64,000 nucleotides of DNA from JACVRW01 sp963734025 (GCA_963734025.1 CAVTFR010000015.1:310001-374000); one strand, 5' to 3'; numbered from the stretch's first letter, positions 15,956 to 24,691 are shown. Translations and numbers: made by a program. The notes: a model not told the origin generated them from the letters alone.

Positions 15956-17263
15956 GTGATCACGAGCGGCGCCGGCTCTACGGACACAACCGGGGGCGAT
16001 GCCTACGAGCTGATGCAGCGCCTCTTCCCGCTGTGCCGGAGCCTCACAGGCGACGGGGTGCGTGAGACGCTGAGCGTGCTCGAGGAGCACATCCCACTCG
16101 AACGGCACGAGGTGCCAAGCGGCACGAAGGTGTTCGACTGGACGGTGCCGGACGAGTGGAACATCAGGGACGCGTTCATCACAGGCCCCGACGGCACCCG
16201 CGTGGTGGACTTCCGGCGCTCCAACCTCCACGTGATCTCGTACAGCGAGCCTGTCCGGGCCACACTCTCGCTCGACGCGCTGCGGGAGCGGCTGCACACG
16301 CTGCCCGAGCAGCCGGACGTCATCCCCTACCGGACCTCGTACTACAAGCGCACCTGGGGCTTCTGCCTGTCGCACCGCCGGCTGCTCGAGCTCACACCGG
16401 GCGACTACGCCGTGGTGATCGACTCGACGCTCGAGCCCGGCCACCTCTCCTACGGGGAGCTCGTGGTGGACGGCGCGAGCGAGCGGGAGGTGCTCATCTC
16501 GACCTACCTATGCCACCCCTCACTTGCCAACGACAACCTTTCCGGCATCGCGGTCGCCACCATGCTGGCGGCGCGACTGCTCGAGCGGCGCCCGCACTTC
16601 ACCTACCGCATTCTGTTCGCCCCCGGAACGATCGGGCCGCTCGCATGGCTGCACCACAACCGTGACCGGCTCGATCGCGTCGAGCACGGCCTCACCCTGT
16701 CCTGCATCGGCGACGGGGGAAACCTGACCTACAAGCGCAGCCGGCGCTCGGACGCCGAGGTCGACCGAGCGATGGAGACGGTGCTCCGCGACCTGGGTTC
16801 TCCCCATCGGGTGCTCCCCTGGGAGCCGTGGGGCGGGGACGAGCGGCAGTTCTGCTCGCCCGGCTTCGATCTGCCGATCGGCACCCTGATGCGAACGCCG
16901 CACGGCGAGTTCGAGGGCTATCACACCTCGGCGGACTCGCTGGACCGAATCCGCCCCGAGTCGCTGGCGCAAGCGGTGGAGGTCTGCCTCGAGGTCATCG
17001 AGGTGCTCGAGAGCAACCGGAGCTGCACGAACTCGAGCCCCTACGGCGAGCCGCAGCTCGGGAAGCGCGGCCTCTACCGCTCGGCCGGAGGGGCCGTCGC
17101 CAGCCCGGACGACGAGCGCGCGCTGCTGTGGGTGCTGAACCTCAGCGACGGAAGCTCGACCCTCCTCGACGTTGCGCAGCGATCGGGCCTGCCGTACGCG
17201 GTCGTGCGCAGGGCCGCCGACCGTCTCGAGCAGGCCGGGTTGCTCACCGGGGGTGCCGCTTGA
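15956..17263 (+). CDS. DUF4910 aminopeptidase-like zinc protein with C-terminal winged helix
   Basis: 435 residues from the GTG at 15956; longer readings overlap the deacetylase gene. The N-terminal part LMQRLFPLCRSLTGDGVRET is the hallmark opening of DUF4910. A Zn-peptidase-like core carries STYLCHPSLANDNLSG (candidate His and Asp ligands), FAPGTIGPLAWL, PWGGDERQFCSPG and GEFEGYHTSADSLD (candidate Glu/His). A C-terminal winged-helix segment follows (LLDVAQRSGLPYAVVRRA). Family members recur in surface-polysaccharide loci and have been proposed to hydrolyse an amide on sugar intermediates, but the reaction is not established. The stop overlaps the next start (TTGA), so the operon is fully coupled. 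Confidence 0.85.
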   Translation: MITSGAGSTDTTGGDAYELMQRLFPLCRSLTGDGVRETLSVLEEHIPLERHEVPSGTKVFDWTVPDEWNIRDAFITGPDGTRVVDFRRSNLHVISYSEPVRATLSLDALRERLHTLPEQPDVIPYRTSYYKRTWGFCLSHRRLLELTPGDYAVVIDSTLEPGHLSYGELVVDGASEREVLISTYLCHPSLANDNLSGIAVATMLAARLLERRPHFTYRILFAPGTIGPLAWLHHNRDRLDRVEHGLTLSCIGDGGNLTYKRSRRSDAEVDRAMETVLRDLGSPHRVLPWEPWGGDERQFCSPGFDLPIGTLMRTPHGEFEGYHTSADSLDRIRPESLAQAVEVCLEVIEVLESNRSCTNSSPYGEPQLGKRGLYRSAGGAVASPDDERALLWVLNLSDGSSTLLDVAQRSGLPYAVVRRAADRLEQAGLLTGGAA

Positions 17264-18186
17264 CGGCTCTCGCGGGGCAGCGGGTCCTCGTAACGGGCGG
17301 CTCGGGCTTCATCGGAACCCGGCTGTGCCGGCGCGCAGTGGAGATCGGAGCGACCGTACACGCAGCCTCGCGCCAGGCGCGGGTGAACACGCCTGAGGGC
17401 GTACGGCCGGAGGAGGTCGACCTCACCGATCAGGCGGCCACGCTGGCGCTCATGCGCCGCGTGCACCCCGACGTGGTCATCCACCTTGCGAGCAGCGTGG
17501 AGGGCGGTCAGGACCGAGGGCTGGTCATCCCGATGCTGCGGGCCAACCTCGTGACGGCGGTCAACGTCATGCTCGCGAGCACCGAGGTCGGCTGCCGTCG
17601 CGTCGTGCTCGCGGGCTCGATGGAGGAGCCGGGCGCCGGCGACGGCGCGGCGCCGCCGAAGTCCCCCTACGCGGCGGCCAAGTGGGCCGCAAGGGGCTAC
17701 GCCCGTCTCTTCTTCGAGCTGTACGAGCTTCCGGTGGCGCACCTCCGTGTGTTCATGGTCTACGGGCCCGGTCAGCGTGACCTGCGAAAGCTCGTGCCCT
17801 ACGTCACCTGCTCACTCCTTCGCGGAGAGGCGCCCGAGCTGACGAGCGGGGGGCGTGGGATCGACTGGGTCTATGTCGACGACGTGGTGGACGCCTTTCT
17901 GACGGCCGCCGTCGCGCCGGGAATCGACGGGACATCGCTCGAGGTCGGCACGGGCCGGCTCGTGACCGCGCGCGAGCTGGTGATGCGCCTGCACGCTCTC
18001 GTCGGGAGCGCGGTGGAGCCGGTCTTCGGAGCGCTCCCAGACCGCGCGCTCGAGCGCGACCGGGTGGCCGATCCGAGCTTGGCCGCAGAGGCGATGGGAT
18101 GGAAGGCCTCGACCTCGCTCGACGACGGGCTGCAGCGAACGGTCGACTTCTATCGGAACCATCTCGAGCTCCCGGCGGGCGCCTGA
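17260..18186 (+). CDS. NAD-dependent sugar epimerase/dehydratase (SDR)
   Basis: 308 residues from the TTG at 17260 that overlaps the DUF4910 stop. The Rossmann motif VTGGSGFIGTRL is at residues 10-21 and the active-site tyrosine/lysine pair in SPYAAAKWAARGY, with VFMVYGPGQRD afterwards as in extended SDRs acting on NDP-sugars. The usual Ser/Thr partner is within LAGSMEEPG. It probably performs a keto reduction, epimerisation or dehydration on the NDP-sugar made by this operon. It is the last plus-strand gene before a convergent RmlC-like gene. The precise reaction cannot be read from the sequence. Confidence 0.85.
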   Translation: MTALAGQRVLVTGGSGFIGTRLCRRAVEIGATVHAASRQARVNTPEGVRPEEVDLTDQAATLALMRRVHPDVVIHLASSVEGGQDRGLVIPMLRANLVTAVNVMLASTEVGCRRVVLAGSMEEPGAGDGAAPPKSPYAAAKWAARGYARLFFELYELPVAHLRVFMVYGPGQRDLRKLVPYVTCSLLRGEAPELTSGGRGIDWVYVDDVVDAFLTAAVAPGIDGTSLEVGTGRLVTARELVMRLHALVGSAVEPVFGALPDRALERDRVADPSLAAEAMGWKASTSLDDGLQRTVDFYRNHLELPAGA

Positions 18187-18207
18187 GCCGACCGAGATCG
18201 GTCGGGG

Positions 18208-18741
18208 TCAGCCGTAGTAGTCGGGCCAGCCTCGATCGCGGTCCGAGATCAGGCGATCAGCGGCCGGCGGCCACCCCACCGCGAAGGCAGGGTCGTCCCA
18301 GCGGACGCCGCGGGCTGCTTCCGGGACGTAGGGGTGCGACATGTGGTAGAGCACCTCGCTGTCGTCCTCGAGGGTCTGGTAGCCCTGCGCGAACCCCTCC
18401 GGGACATAGAGCATGCGCCGGTTGTCCGCGTTCAACTCGGTGCCGAGCCACTCCTTCCAGCTGGACGACTCGCGCCGAAGGTCGACGATCACGACGAACA
18501 CCGAGCCGCGGGTGCAGCGGACGAGCTTGGCCTCGCCGTGTGGTTCTTCTTGGAAGTGCAGGCCGCGCAGCGTGCCCCGCGACGGGCTGTGGATGGTGCT
18601 GCTCTGGACGATCGGCATGGCCAGCCCATGGTCGGCGAACTCGCGCTCGCAGTACGTGCGAGCCAGGAAGCCCCGTTCGTCCCCACGTCGCTCGACGTCT
18701 ATCACGGCCGCGTCCGCGAGATGTGTGGGGGTGAAGATCAC
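18208..18741 (-). CDS. rfbC: dTDP-4-dehydrorhamnose 3,5-epimerase family protein
   Basis: About 177 residues from the GTG at 18741 (no strong SD; longer reading overlaps the upstream gene). Cupin features match RmlC: DERGFLARTYCEREF, the catalytic-His segment GTLRGLHFQ, the Lys-containing EAKLVRCTRGSVFVVIVDLR, and the Tyr-containing EGFAQGYQTLEDDSEVLYHM. RmlC epimerises C3/C5 of 4-keto-6-deoxyhexoses. The rest of the dTDP-rhamnose pathway (RmlB, RmlD) is not evident here, so it may act on the same branched deoxysugar as the neighbouring operon. It is co-directional with, and 23 bases downstream of, the epimerase gene. Confidence 0.88.
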   Translation of the reverse strand: MIFTPTHLADAAVIDVERRGDERGFLARTYCEREFADHGLAMPIVQSSTIHSPSRGTLRGLHFQEEPHGEAKLVRCTRGSVFVVIVDLRRESSSWKEWLGTELNADNRRMLYVPEGFAQGYQTLEDDSEVLYHMSHPYVPEAARGVRWDDPAFAVGWPPAADRLISDRDRGWPDYYG

Positions 18742-18764
18742 GCTCGGCGCAACCGACGCACGCC

Positions 18765-19805
18765 TCAGGCCAAGGCGACCGGCAGCAGCCAGCGCAGGTC
18801 GTCGCCGAGCCGGCCTGCTTGCTGCAACTCCTGCACTCGCTTGATGCGCAGGTAGCGAGGGCCGGTGAAGTCCTCGAAGCTCAGGCCGTTGCGGCGGTAG
18901 GCCTCGTACAGCTCCTGGACACCGCGGCTCACGGTCCATTCAGCCTCGAAGCGGGGGAGTACCCGCGCGATCTTCGAGCAGTCGACCTGATATGAGCGCT
19001 TGTCGGGGCCGCCGCCCTCCGCGAATGTCGCGAGGGCGCCGGGCACGTGCTCTTCGACGATCTCCGCCACGTCACGGATGCGGTAGTTCTCGGCGCTCGC
19101 GCCGACGTTGAACGCCTCGTCGTGCACCAGCTCGCGCGGGGCCTCCAGGACGGCGAGGAACGCTGATGCGATGTCCTCGACGTGCACGAGCGGCCGCCAG
19201 GGAGTCCCGTCGCTCTGAATGAGGATCTCACCGGTCGAGTGCGCGTACCCCACGAGGTTGTTCACGACGACGTCGGCGCGCAGCCGTGGCGAGACGCCGT
19301 AGGCGGTTGCGTTACGCAGGTAGGTCGGGCTGAAGGATTCGTCGGCGAGCTTCGCGATGTCCTGCTCGGCGAGCACCTTCGAACGTCCGTACGGGGTGAC
19401 TGGCGCAAAGTCGGCGTCCTCGTCCAGCATCTCGTCGCCGGCCTTTCCGTAGAGGCTGCACGAAGACGAAAAGAGGAAGCGCGTGACGCCAGCCTCCTTG
19501 GCCTTCTGGGCCACGCGGACCGAGGCGAGGTGATTGATGTCATAGGTCGCCCTCGGATTGAGGTCACCGACAGGGTCGTTGCAGACCGCGGCCAAGTGGA
19601 TGACGGCGTCGAATCCCTCGAAGTCTTCCCGCTCGACGTCACGGACGTCTGCTTGCAGGGATTCGACCTCGTGCGTATGCGGGCCGAACGTGCAAGGGGC
19701 GAACAGGTCCGAATCGAGCCCGACCACCTGGTGGCCGGCCCGGTCGAGCCTGGGGGTCAGCACGGAACCGATGTAGCCGTTGTGACCTGTGATTAGAACG
19801 CGCAA
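18765..19805 (-). CDS. NAD-dependent nucleotide-sugar epimerase/dehydratase (SDR)
   Basis: 346 residues from a TTG at 19805 preceded by a textbook SD (AGGAG, 5-base spacing), which decides the start. LITGHNGYIGSVL is the nucleotide-binding loop, HLAAVCNDP follows, the catalytic motif is TPYGRSKVLAEQ (Tyr-x3-Lys) with FSSSCSLYG supplying the Ser, and WRPLVHVEDIASAFLAVLE is typical of extended SDRs. It is probably co-transcribed with the RmlC-like gene. It is divergent from the CapK-like ligase, leaving roughly 45-135 bases for two promoters depending on the ligase start. Confidence 0.87.
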   Translation of the reverse strand: MRVLITGHNGYIGSVLTPRLDRAGHQVVGLDSDLFAPCTFGPHTHEVESLQADVRDVEREDFEGFDAVIHLAAVCNDPVGDLNPRATYDINHLASVRVAQKAKEAGVTRFLFSSSCSLYGKAGDEMLDEDADFAPVTPYGRSKVLAEQDIAKLADESFSPTYLRNATAYGVSPRLRADVVVNNLVGYAHSTGEILIQSDGTPWRPLVHVEDIASAFLAVLEAPRELVHDEAFNVGASAENYRIRDVAEIVEEHVPGALATFAEGGGPDKRSYQVDCSKIARVLPRFEAEWTVSRGVQELYEAYRRNGLSFEDFTGPRYLRIKRVQELQQAGRLGDDLRWLLPVALA

Positions 19806-19848
19806 CAGAACTCCTAAGCGAAGCCGGACAGGGTGAAGAGCCAAGGAC

Positions 19849-21243
19849 TTGGCCTTGATCAACCAACGGTTGCGGGCGCTTCATCCGTGCGTGCTAGATT
19901 CGCCGCGGACGGTGGCAGAACTCGGCCGATTCACCCGTCAGATGGCGTTCGGCCCGACCCTTTACCGGAGCAGGTTGGAGGCGCTTCGGAGGCAGCAGCC
20001 ACGCTACGCGGTGGAGCCGCGCGGCGACGAGATCCGTCGTCTGCAGCTCGAGCGCCTGAACTCGGTGTGGGGCCACTGCCTCGAACACTCCCCCTTCTAC
20101 CGGCGCTGGGCCGAGGAGCACGAGCTTCCCCGGGAGTTGGCCGACCTCAGCGCGCTCCGTGAGTTTCCGGAGCTCACGAAGGCGAGGCTCCGTGAGCACG
20201 CCGACGAGGTGTTCGAGGCCGGTCGCGTCAGATCCTCCGTCCTGACGGGCGGCAGCACCGGTGCCCCGGTGCGCTACCCCTGGTCGCCGGCCGACGCCGA
20301 GACCGCGTTCGCGAACATGTACACCGGCCGGGGCTGGTGGGGAATCCAACCATTCGACGCCCAGGTCGCCTTCTGGGGCCACGGGCACGCTTTCGGGACA
20401 GACTGGAAGCCCCATATTCGAGCCGCCAGGCGCGGAATTGGCTACCTCACCTCGAACACCGTGAGGCTGAGCGCGTATGAAGTGGGGCCGGAGGCGATGT
20501 CCTCGCAATGGCGACTGCTGCGCCGGCTTCGCCCGGCCTACCTGTACGGGTACACCTCAGCCATCTACCGGTTTGCGAAGTATCTGGAGACCAACTCGCT
20601 TCCTGCGCCTTTCGACTATCCGCTGAAGGGGGTGATCATGACCTCCGAGACGGTGACGGCGAATGACGTCTCCCTGGTCGAGCGTGTCCTCTCTGCGCCG
20701 GCGATCATCGAGTACGGGTCGGTCGAGACGGGGCCTGTTGCCTACACCAGACCGGGAATGACCGGACTGCGGGTCTTCTGGACCAACTTCATAGTGCAGC
20801 CGGATGAGGGGGGTCGGGCGCTGATCACCACCCTCGGAGACAGGCGCTTCCCTCTCATCAACTACGACATCGGTGATGTGATCGACGGAGTCCACGATGA
20901 GGCGGACTCGCTTCTGGAGCTTCCGGGGATTCGCGGCCGCGAGGCGGACGTGGTCCAGCTTCGAACCCTCACCGGCGAGACTCGCGAGATCTTCGGGCGC
21001 TTCCTGGTCCACGTCATGAAGAGCTACCCCGGCGTCCTCGCCATTCAGGTCCGACAGTGCGACGTCGGCACGATCCAGGTCTTCCTGACCACCCATACCC
21101 CACTGGATGTCGTTGCTGCCCGGACCCACCTCCTACGTGAGGTCACCGATCAATACCCGGACGTCGCGCCCGACTCCGTGAGCATCGAGACCGTCGGCGA
21201 GCCGATCCTGACGGCGGCGGGCAAGACGATGTTCCTCGTCTAG
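19849..21243 (+). CDS. CapK/PaaK-like adenylate-forming enzyme
   Basis: Up to 464 residues. The phenylacetate-CoA ligase superfamily is shown by the glycine/Thr-rich loop LTGGSTGAPVRYPWS, IEYGSVETGPVAY, and LINYDIGDVIDG with a following GREADVVQLRT. The CapK branch occurs in capsule loci, where it is thought to activate a carboxylate for sugar decoration. The start is uncertain: TTG at 19849, GTG at 19912 and ATG at 19942 are all in frame, and the last leaves more room for the divergent promoter (a TAGATT hexamer lies at about 19893-19898). In this setting it could activate an acyl or amino-acid group that decorates an amino sugar. Confidence 0.8.
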   Translation: MALINQRLRALHPCVLDSPRTVAELGRFTRQMAFGPTLYRSRLEALRRQQPRYAVEPRGDEIRRLQLERLNSVWGHCLEHSPFYRRWAEEHELPRELADLSALREFPELTKARLREHADEVFEAGRVRSSVLTGGSTGAPVRYPWSPADAETAFANMYTGRGWWGIQPFDAQVAFWGHGHAFGTDWKPHIRAARRGIGYLTSNTVRLSAYEVGPEAMSSQWRLLRRLRPAYLYGYTSAIYRFAKYLETNSLPAPFDYPLKGVIMTSETVTANDVSLVERVLSAPAIIEYGSVETGPVAYTRPGMTGLRVFWTNFIVQPDEGGRALITTLGDRRFPLINYDIGDVIDGVHDEADSLLELPGIRGREADVVQLRTLTGETREIFGRFLVHVMKSYPGVLAIQVRQCDVGTIQVFLTTHTPLDVVAARTHLLREVTDQYPDVAPDSVSIETVGEPILTAAGKTMFLV

Positions 21244-21257
21244 CGCTTGTCACGCGA

Positions 21258-22211
21258 TCAATGTTTTGTCTGACTCGAGAGCCTCGTGACAGCTTGACGC
21301 GACCTGCGCAGGCGGGCGGCGGCATCCTCCCACCCCGCGCGGGCCAAGCCCCTCTCCAGTCGCGACGCGACAAGGCGGAGCGGCTTGCGCGCCAGCCAGC
21401 GCGCCAGCGCGAGCCAGCAGAGCGCGCGCTCTCTGCCCTGAAGCCGGGATTCGCGGACGACGCGCACCATCTCGCGGTTCAGCTCCCAGCCGGGGATGGA
21501 GCGGCGGGCGTCCTTCCCGCCCGTGAAAAAGGCGCGCCGCGCGCTCGCCGTGCTCAGCGCCCGGAAAGAGCTGCCCGCGTGATGACGACGCCGGAACAGC
21601 GGCTCGGGGACCTCTACGAGAGGACCGAGTAGGGCTATCTCCGCGAGCAGCACGTGGTCGCTGCCGTAATAGGCACCGTGAAGGCCGGTCTGCCTGAGCG
21701 CCTCGCTGCGCATCACGCCATAGACGACGTCTACAGGATGCGGGCGCAGGATCTCCCCGAACCGGACGTGGGGATCGGGGGACTCGATCCGTGTCCGCGC
21801 CGACCAGCGCCGCAGCTCGTCACCGTTCTCGTCGACGACCACCGACTCGCTGTGACAGCAGACAACCGAATCGTCCGCATCCAGGACGGCGAGACAGCGT
21901 GAGAGATAGGAGGGCTCGTGTTCGTCGTCGTGGGCGGCCCATTTGAAGTACGGCGCGCGGGCAAGCTCGAACAGCCGATTGTGATTCCTGGCAAGACCGA
22001 GATCGTGGTCGCTCCGGTGATACTCGATCCGCGGGTCGGCGGCCGCGTACGTTTCGCAGATCGCTCGAGTGCCATCTGTCGAGGCGTTGTCGGAAATGAT
22101 GATCCGGAAGTCCCGAAAGTCCTGCGCGAGGAGCGACTCGAGCGCTCTAGGCAGGAAGCGCTCGCCGTTGCGCACAGGCAGCCCCACGTCGACTCTCGGT
22201 TCCGCCTTCAC
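21258..22211 (-). CDS. GT2-family glycosyltransferase
   Basis: 317 residues from a GTG at 22211 with a strong SD (GGAGGGGGGCGA), which fixes the start; the longer open frame upstream is an artefact opposite the MBL gene. The GT-A domain begins VDVGLPVRNGERFLPRALES, continues IIISDNASTDGTRAIC, and has the donor/metal region WAAHDDEHEP (DxD-like). A basic C-terminal segment of about 80 residues follows. It is an inverting GT2 of the rhamnosyl/galactosyl-like type; the donor is unknown. It converges on the CapK-like gene with 14 bases between the stops. Confidence 0.9.
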   Translation of the reverse strand: MKAEPRVDVGLPVRNGERFLPRALESLLAQDFRDFRIIISDNASTDGTRAICETYAAADPRIEYHRSDHDLGLARNHNRLFELARAPYFKWAAHDDEHEPSYLSRCLAVLDADDSVVCCHSESVVVDENGDELRRWSARTRIESPDPHVRFGEILRPHPVDVVYGVMRSEALRQTGLHGAYYGSDHVLLAEIALLGPLVEVPEPLFRRRHHAGSSFRALSTASARRAFFTGGKDARRSIPGWELNREMVRVVRESRLQGRERALCWLALARWLARKPLRLVASRLERGLARAGWEDAAARLRRSRQAVTRLSSQTKH

Positions 22212-22292
22212 TCGCCCCCCTCCTTGCCAGCGTAGGCCCTCCGCGCGAAACCCGCCACAAATGCGGCTGGCTCCCCGATAGCGTGGCCCACC

Positions 22293-23285
22293 GTGCATGC
22301 GGACCCCTTCGCCACGGCCGCGGCAGCCGGCGTTCACCGGCTCGCGATACCGACGCCTTTCGCCGTCGGCCGCGTGAACGTCTACCTGATCGAGGACGAG
22401 CCGCTGACACTGGTCGATGCGGGCCCGAACTCGGGCACCTCGCTCGACGCGCTGCAACGCGGCATCGCGTCCCTCGGCCATTCGCTCGAGGACATCGAGC
22501 TCGTAGTGGTGACACACCACCACATCGACCATCTCGGCCTCGTGTCGCTTGTCGCCGCCCACTCCGGCGCCGAGGTTGCCGCGATCGACGTCGCGGTCCC
22601 CCATATCGAGAACTACTCGGCAGAGGCGCAGGCCGACGACGAGTTCGCCCTCGAGATGATGCTGCGACACGGCATCCCCGACGACGTGGCCAGCGCCCTG
22701 CAGTCGGTCTCTCGGGCGTTTCGGGCCTGGGGCTCCGGCGCCGAGGTCGGGCGGGTTCTCCGCGACGGCGAGGCGATGCGCTTTCGCGACCGCACCCTCG
22801 ACGTCCTTCATCGGCCGGGGCACAGCCCGAGCGACACCCTGTTTCATGACCGCGAGCGCGGGTCGGTCATAGCCGGCGACCATCTCTTGAATCACATCTC
22901 CTCAAATCCGCTCATGACCCGTCCGACCGACGGCTCGCGCGAACGCCCTCAGGCGCTCGTCACCTATATCCAGTCGATGCGGCGGACCCGCGAGATGGAG
23001 TTGTCGATGGTCCTGCCGGGGCACGGTGAACCGATCACCGACCACCGGAGCCTCATCGACGAGCGCCTGCGGATGCACGAGCGGCGGGCAGCCAAGATCC
23101 AACGGCTGATCGCGGAGCGTCCGCGCACCGCCCATGACCTGGCCCAGGCCCTGTGGGGCAACATCGCGGTCACGCAGGCGTACCTGACGCTCTCGGAAGT
23201 GCTCGGGCACCTGGACCTGTTGAAGCAGTCCGGAGCCGTCCGGGAGGTCGAGCGCGGGCGCCAGAGCGTGTTCGAGGTCGGCTAG
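22293..23285 (+). CDS. metallo-beta-lactamase-fold hydrolase with C-terminal winged helix
   Basis: 330 residues from a GTG at 22293. All MBL metal motifs are present: THHHIDHLG, HRPGHSPSD, AGDHLL and LPGHGEP. The C-terminal 70 residues (TAHDLAQALWGNIAVTQAYL onward) form the winged-helix module found in the LACTB2/RNase-like MBL subgroup. The substrate may be a thioester or a small metabolite. It appears to be a general metabolic gene rather than a polysaccharide gene. Its TAG stop lies inside a CTAG tetramer that also provides the stop of the convergent small gene. Confidence 0.88.
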   Translation: MHADPFATAAAAGVHRLAIPTPFAVGRVNVYLIEDEPLTLVDAGPNSGTSLDALQRGIASLGHSLEDIELVVVTHHHIDHLGLVSLVAAHSGAEVAAIDVAVPHIENYSAEAQADDEFALEMMLRHGIPDDVASALQSVSRAFRAWGSGAEVGRVLRDGEAMRFRDRTLDVLHRPGHSPSDTLFHDRERGSVIAGDHLLNHISSNPLMTRPTDGSRERPQALVTYIQSMRRTREMELSMVLPGHGEPITDHRSLIDERLRMHERRAAKIQRLIAERPRTAHDLAQALWGNIAVTQAYLTLSEVLGHLDLLKQSGAVREVERGRQSVFEVG

Positions 23286-23467
23286 TGCGCGTTGACGCTG
23301 GACGGCGAGCCCTCGCTCCGCCGCTCGTAGGTCGGTCGGTAGCTCAGCCGCTCGGCCTCGCCGAGACGGGTCCCGCAGTGCTCGCAGCGCCAGTAGAAGA
23401 CGAGCAGGCCGCGGCGACGGTCGTAGCTCGATTCGATCGTGCGGTAGTTGTCGTGGCCGCAAGCCAT
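23282..23467 (-). CDS. small zinc-ribbon-like protein
   Basis: 61 residues: MACGHDNYRTIESSYDRRRG, then LLVFYWRCEHCGTRLGEAER. CxH near the N-terminus and CEHC at about 28-31 make a four-ligand zinc site, and the protein is compositionally protein-like (aromatic, balanced) rather than a GC-frame artefact. It shares the CTAG stop tetramer with the MBL gene. No function is recognised. The downstream-on-strand neighbour is the MBL gene's 3' end, and its upstream neighbour (70 bases away, same strand) is the SAP-like gene. Confidence 0.6.
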   Translation of the reverse strand: MACGHDNYRTIESSYDRRRGLLVFYWRCEHCGTRLGEAERLSYRPTYERRSEGSPSSVNAH

Positions 23468-23536
23468 TCGACGATCACACGCATCAGCCCACTCCGCTCT
23501 TTCGAGAACTCAGCCGAAGACGGTCCTCCGGTCTGA

Positions 23537-24412
23537 TCAGCCGTCTCCCCGGTGTTGCCACAACGAGATCGAGTACCACTCGTCCCCGATGTGCTCGGCA
23601 ACCGTCCAGCCGTCAGGCTCCAAGAGGTCGAGAAGCTGCCTGAGGGCAGCCTTCGCATGCCGCGACGGCCGGACCGGTAGGAGCCGTGGGGCCCGGAACG
23701 GGTCGGACGCGACGAGCGGGGTCGGGTTGCCGTAGCTGTCGAGCTCCTCGACGACGAACTGGGCCCGTCCCGCCTCGCGCACAACCGTGACGAGGCACCG
23801 CGCGCCCCCGCCGGCTGTGGGCCGAACCCGGGCGAATTGGACCTGGGGCCACGCGTCACCACTGTCGGCAGGCCACCACCCGGCGACGACGAGACGCTGG
23901 ACGAGCAGCTCGTGAGCCGCGCGGGCAGCGCCGGTCCGCCGGATTTCACCGGACTGCGCGCGAAAGGCCGGAGAGCGAGCGGCGGACATCTGCGAACCGT
24001 CCGGCTCAGTGACGATCACGTGGAACTCACCGTGGGCGCCGGTGGGCCGGTAGGCGATCACGCACCGCTCCGCTTCGCGCGCCGGCGACCGGCGAGCCCC
24101 CTTCGCGACGTGGCGGGTGCGTGGCGGTCGGGGCGTGGGCAGCTTCGACGAGGTCGTCGAATGGTGCTTATGGAGCGCCTCGACGAGCTGCTCCTTGTTC
24201 ATCGACGAGCGGCCGTCGATGCCTGCCTGCTTTGCCTCCTGGTAGAGCTCTTTCTTCGACTTCGCGGCGTCGACGCCGTTCCTTGGTGACTGGCCCTCCA
24301 GGACCCACCAGCCGCTTGCGTGTCGCTCGCCCTCGTCCTGCTCGCGTCGGCCCTCCCAGGGTCCGGCGGCAGCTCCGTTCCGGCGTCGAGCGAGGAACTG
24401 CGGATCCCTCAT
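23537..24412 (-). CDS. unknown protein with N-terminal SAP/Rho_N-like helix pair
   Basis: 291 residues. Around residues 50-83 it has SKKELYQEAKQAGIDGRSSM and then NKEQLVEALHKHH, the SAP/Rho-N-like motif that binds nucleic acid in actinobacterial Ku C-termini and similar proteins. The remaining 200 residues are an unrecognised alpha/beta region with CVIAYRPTGAHGEFHVIVTE near 117-136 and WYSISLWQHRGDG at the very end. A basic linker (PRPPRTRHVAKGARR) joins the parts. There is no signal peptide. The gene sits between the small zinc-ribbon protein and an antisense HEAT gene. DNA or RNA binding is inferred only from the SAP-like motif. Confidence 0.65.
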   Translation of the reverse strand: MRDPQFLARRRNGAAAGPWEGRREQDEGERHASGWWVLEGQSPRNGVDAAKSKKELYQEAKQAGIDGRSSMNKEQLVEALHKHHSTTSSKLPTPRPPRTRHVAKGARRSPAREAERCVIAYRPTGAHGEFHVIVTEPDGSQMSAARSPAFRAQSGEIRRTGAARAAHELLVQRLVVAGWWPADSGDAWPQVQFARVRPTAGGGARCLVTVVREAGRAQFVVEELDSYGNPTPLVASDPFRAPRLLPVRPSRHAKAALRQLLDLLEPDGWTVAEHIGDEWYSISLWQHRGDG

Positions 24413-24691
24413 GCGTTCACCCGCAGCCCTTCCCCGGGGCGAGATGTCGACCGATCGCCGGCTGTTCCGTCCGCATGCTCATAGAGTGACCAACAGGGCG
24501 TACGGAAGCATCCAGGGGGGCCCGCAACCTGCGGAACGCTCATCCCTGAGCAAGGTGTCTCGGGCGTGGGGCAGCACGACCGCGCTTCCGTATCCCTGCA
24601 CCGACATCGTAGTCGGCGGAAGTGCAGGCCGCCAAGTCCGTTGTCTGATTAGAGGGCCGTTTCGGCCCGAAGACGGTCCGGACCCCAAACT

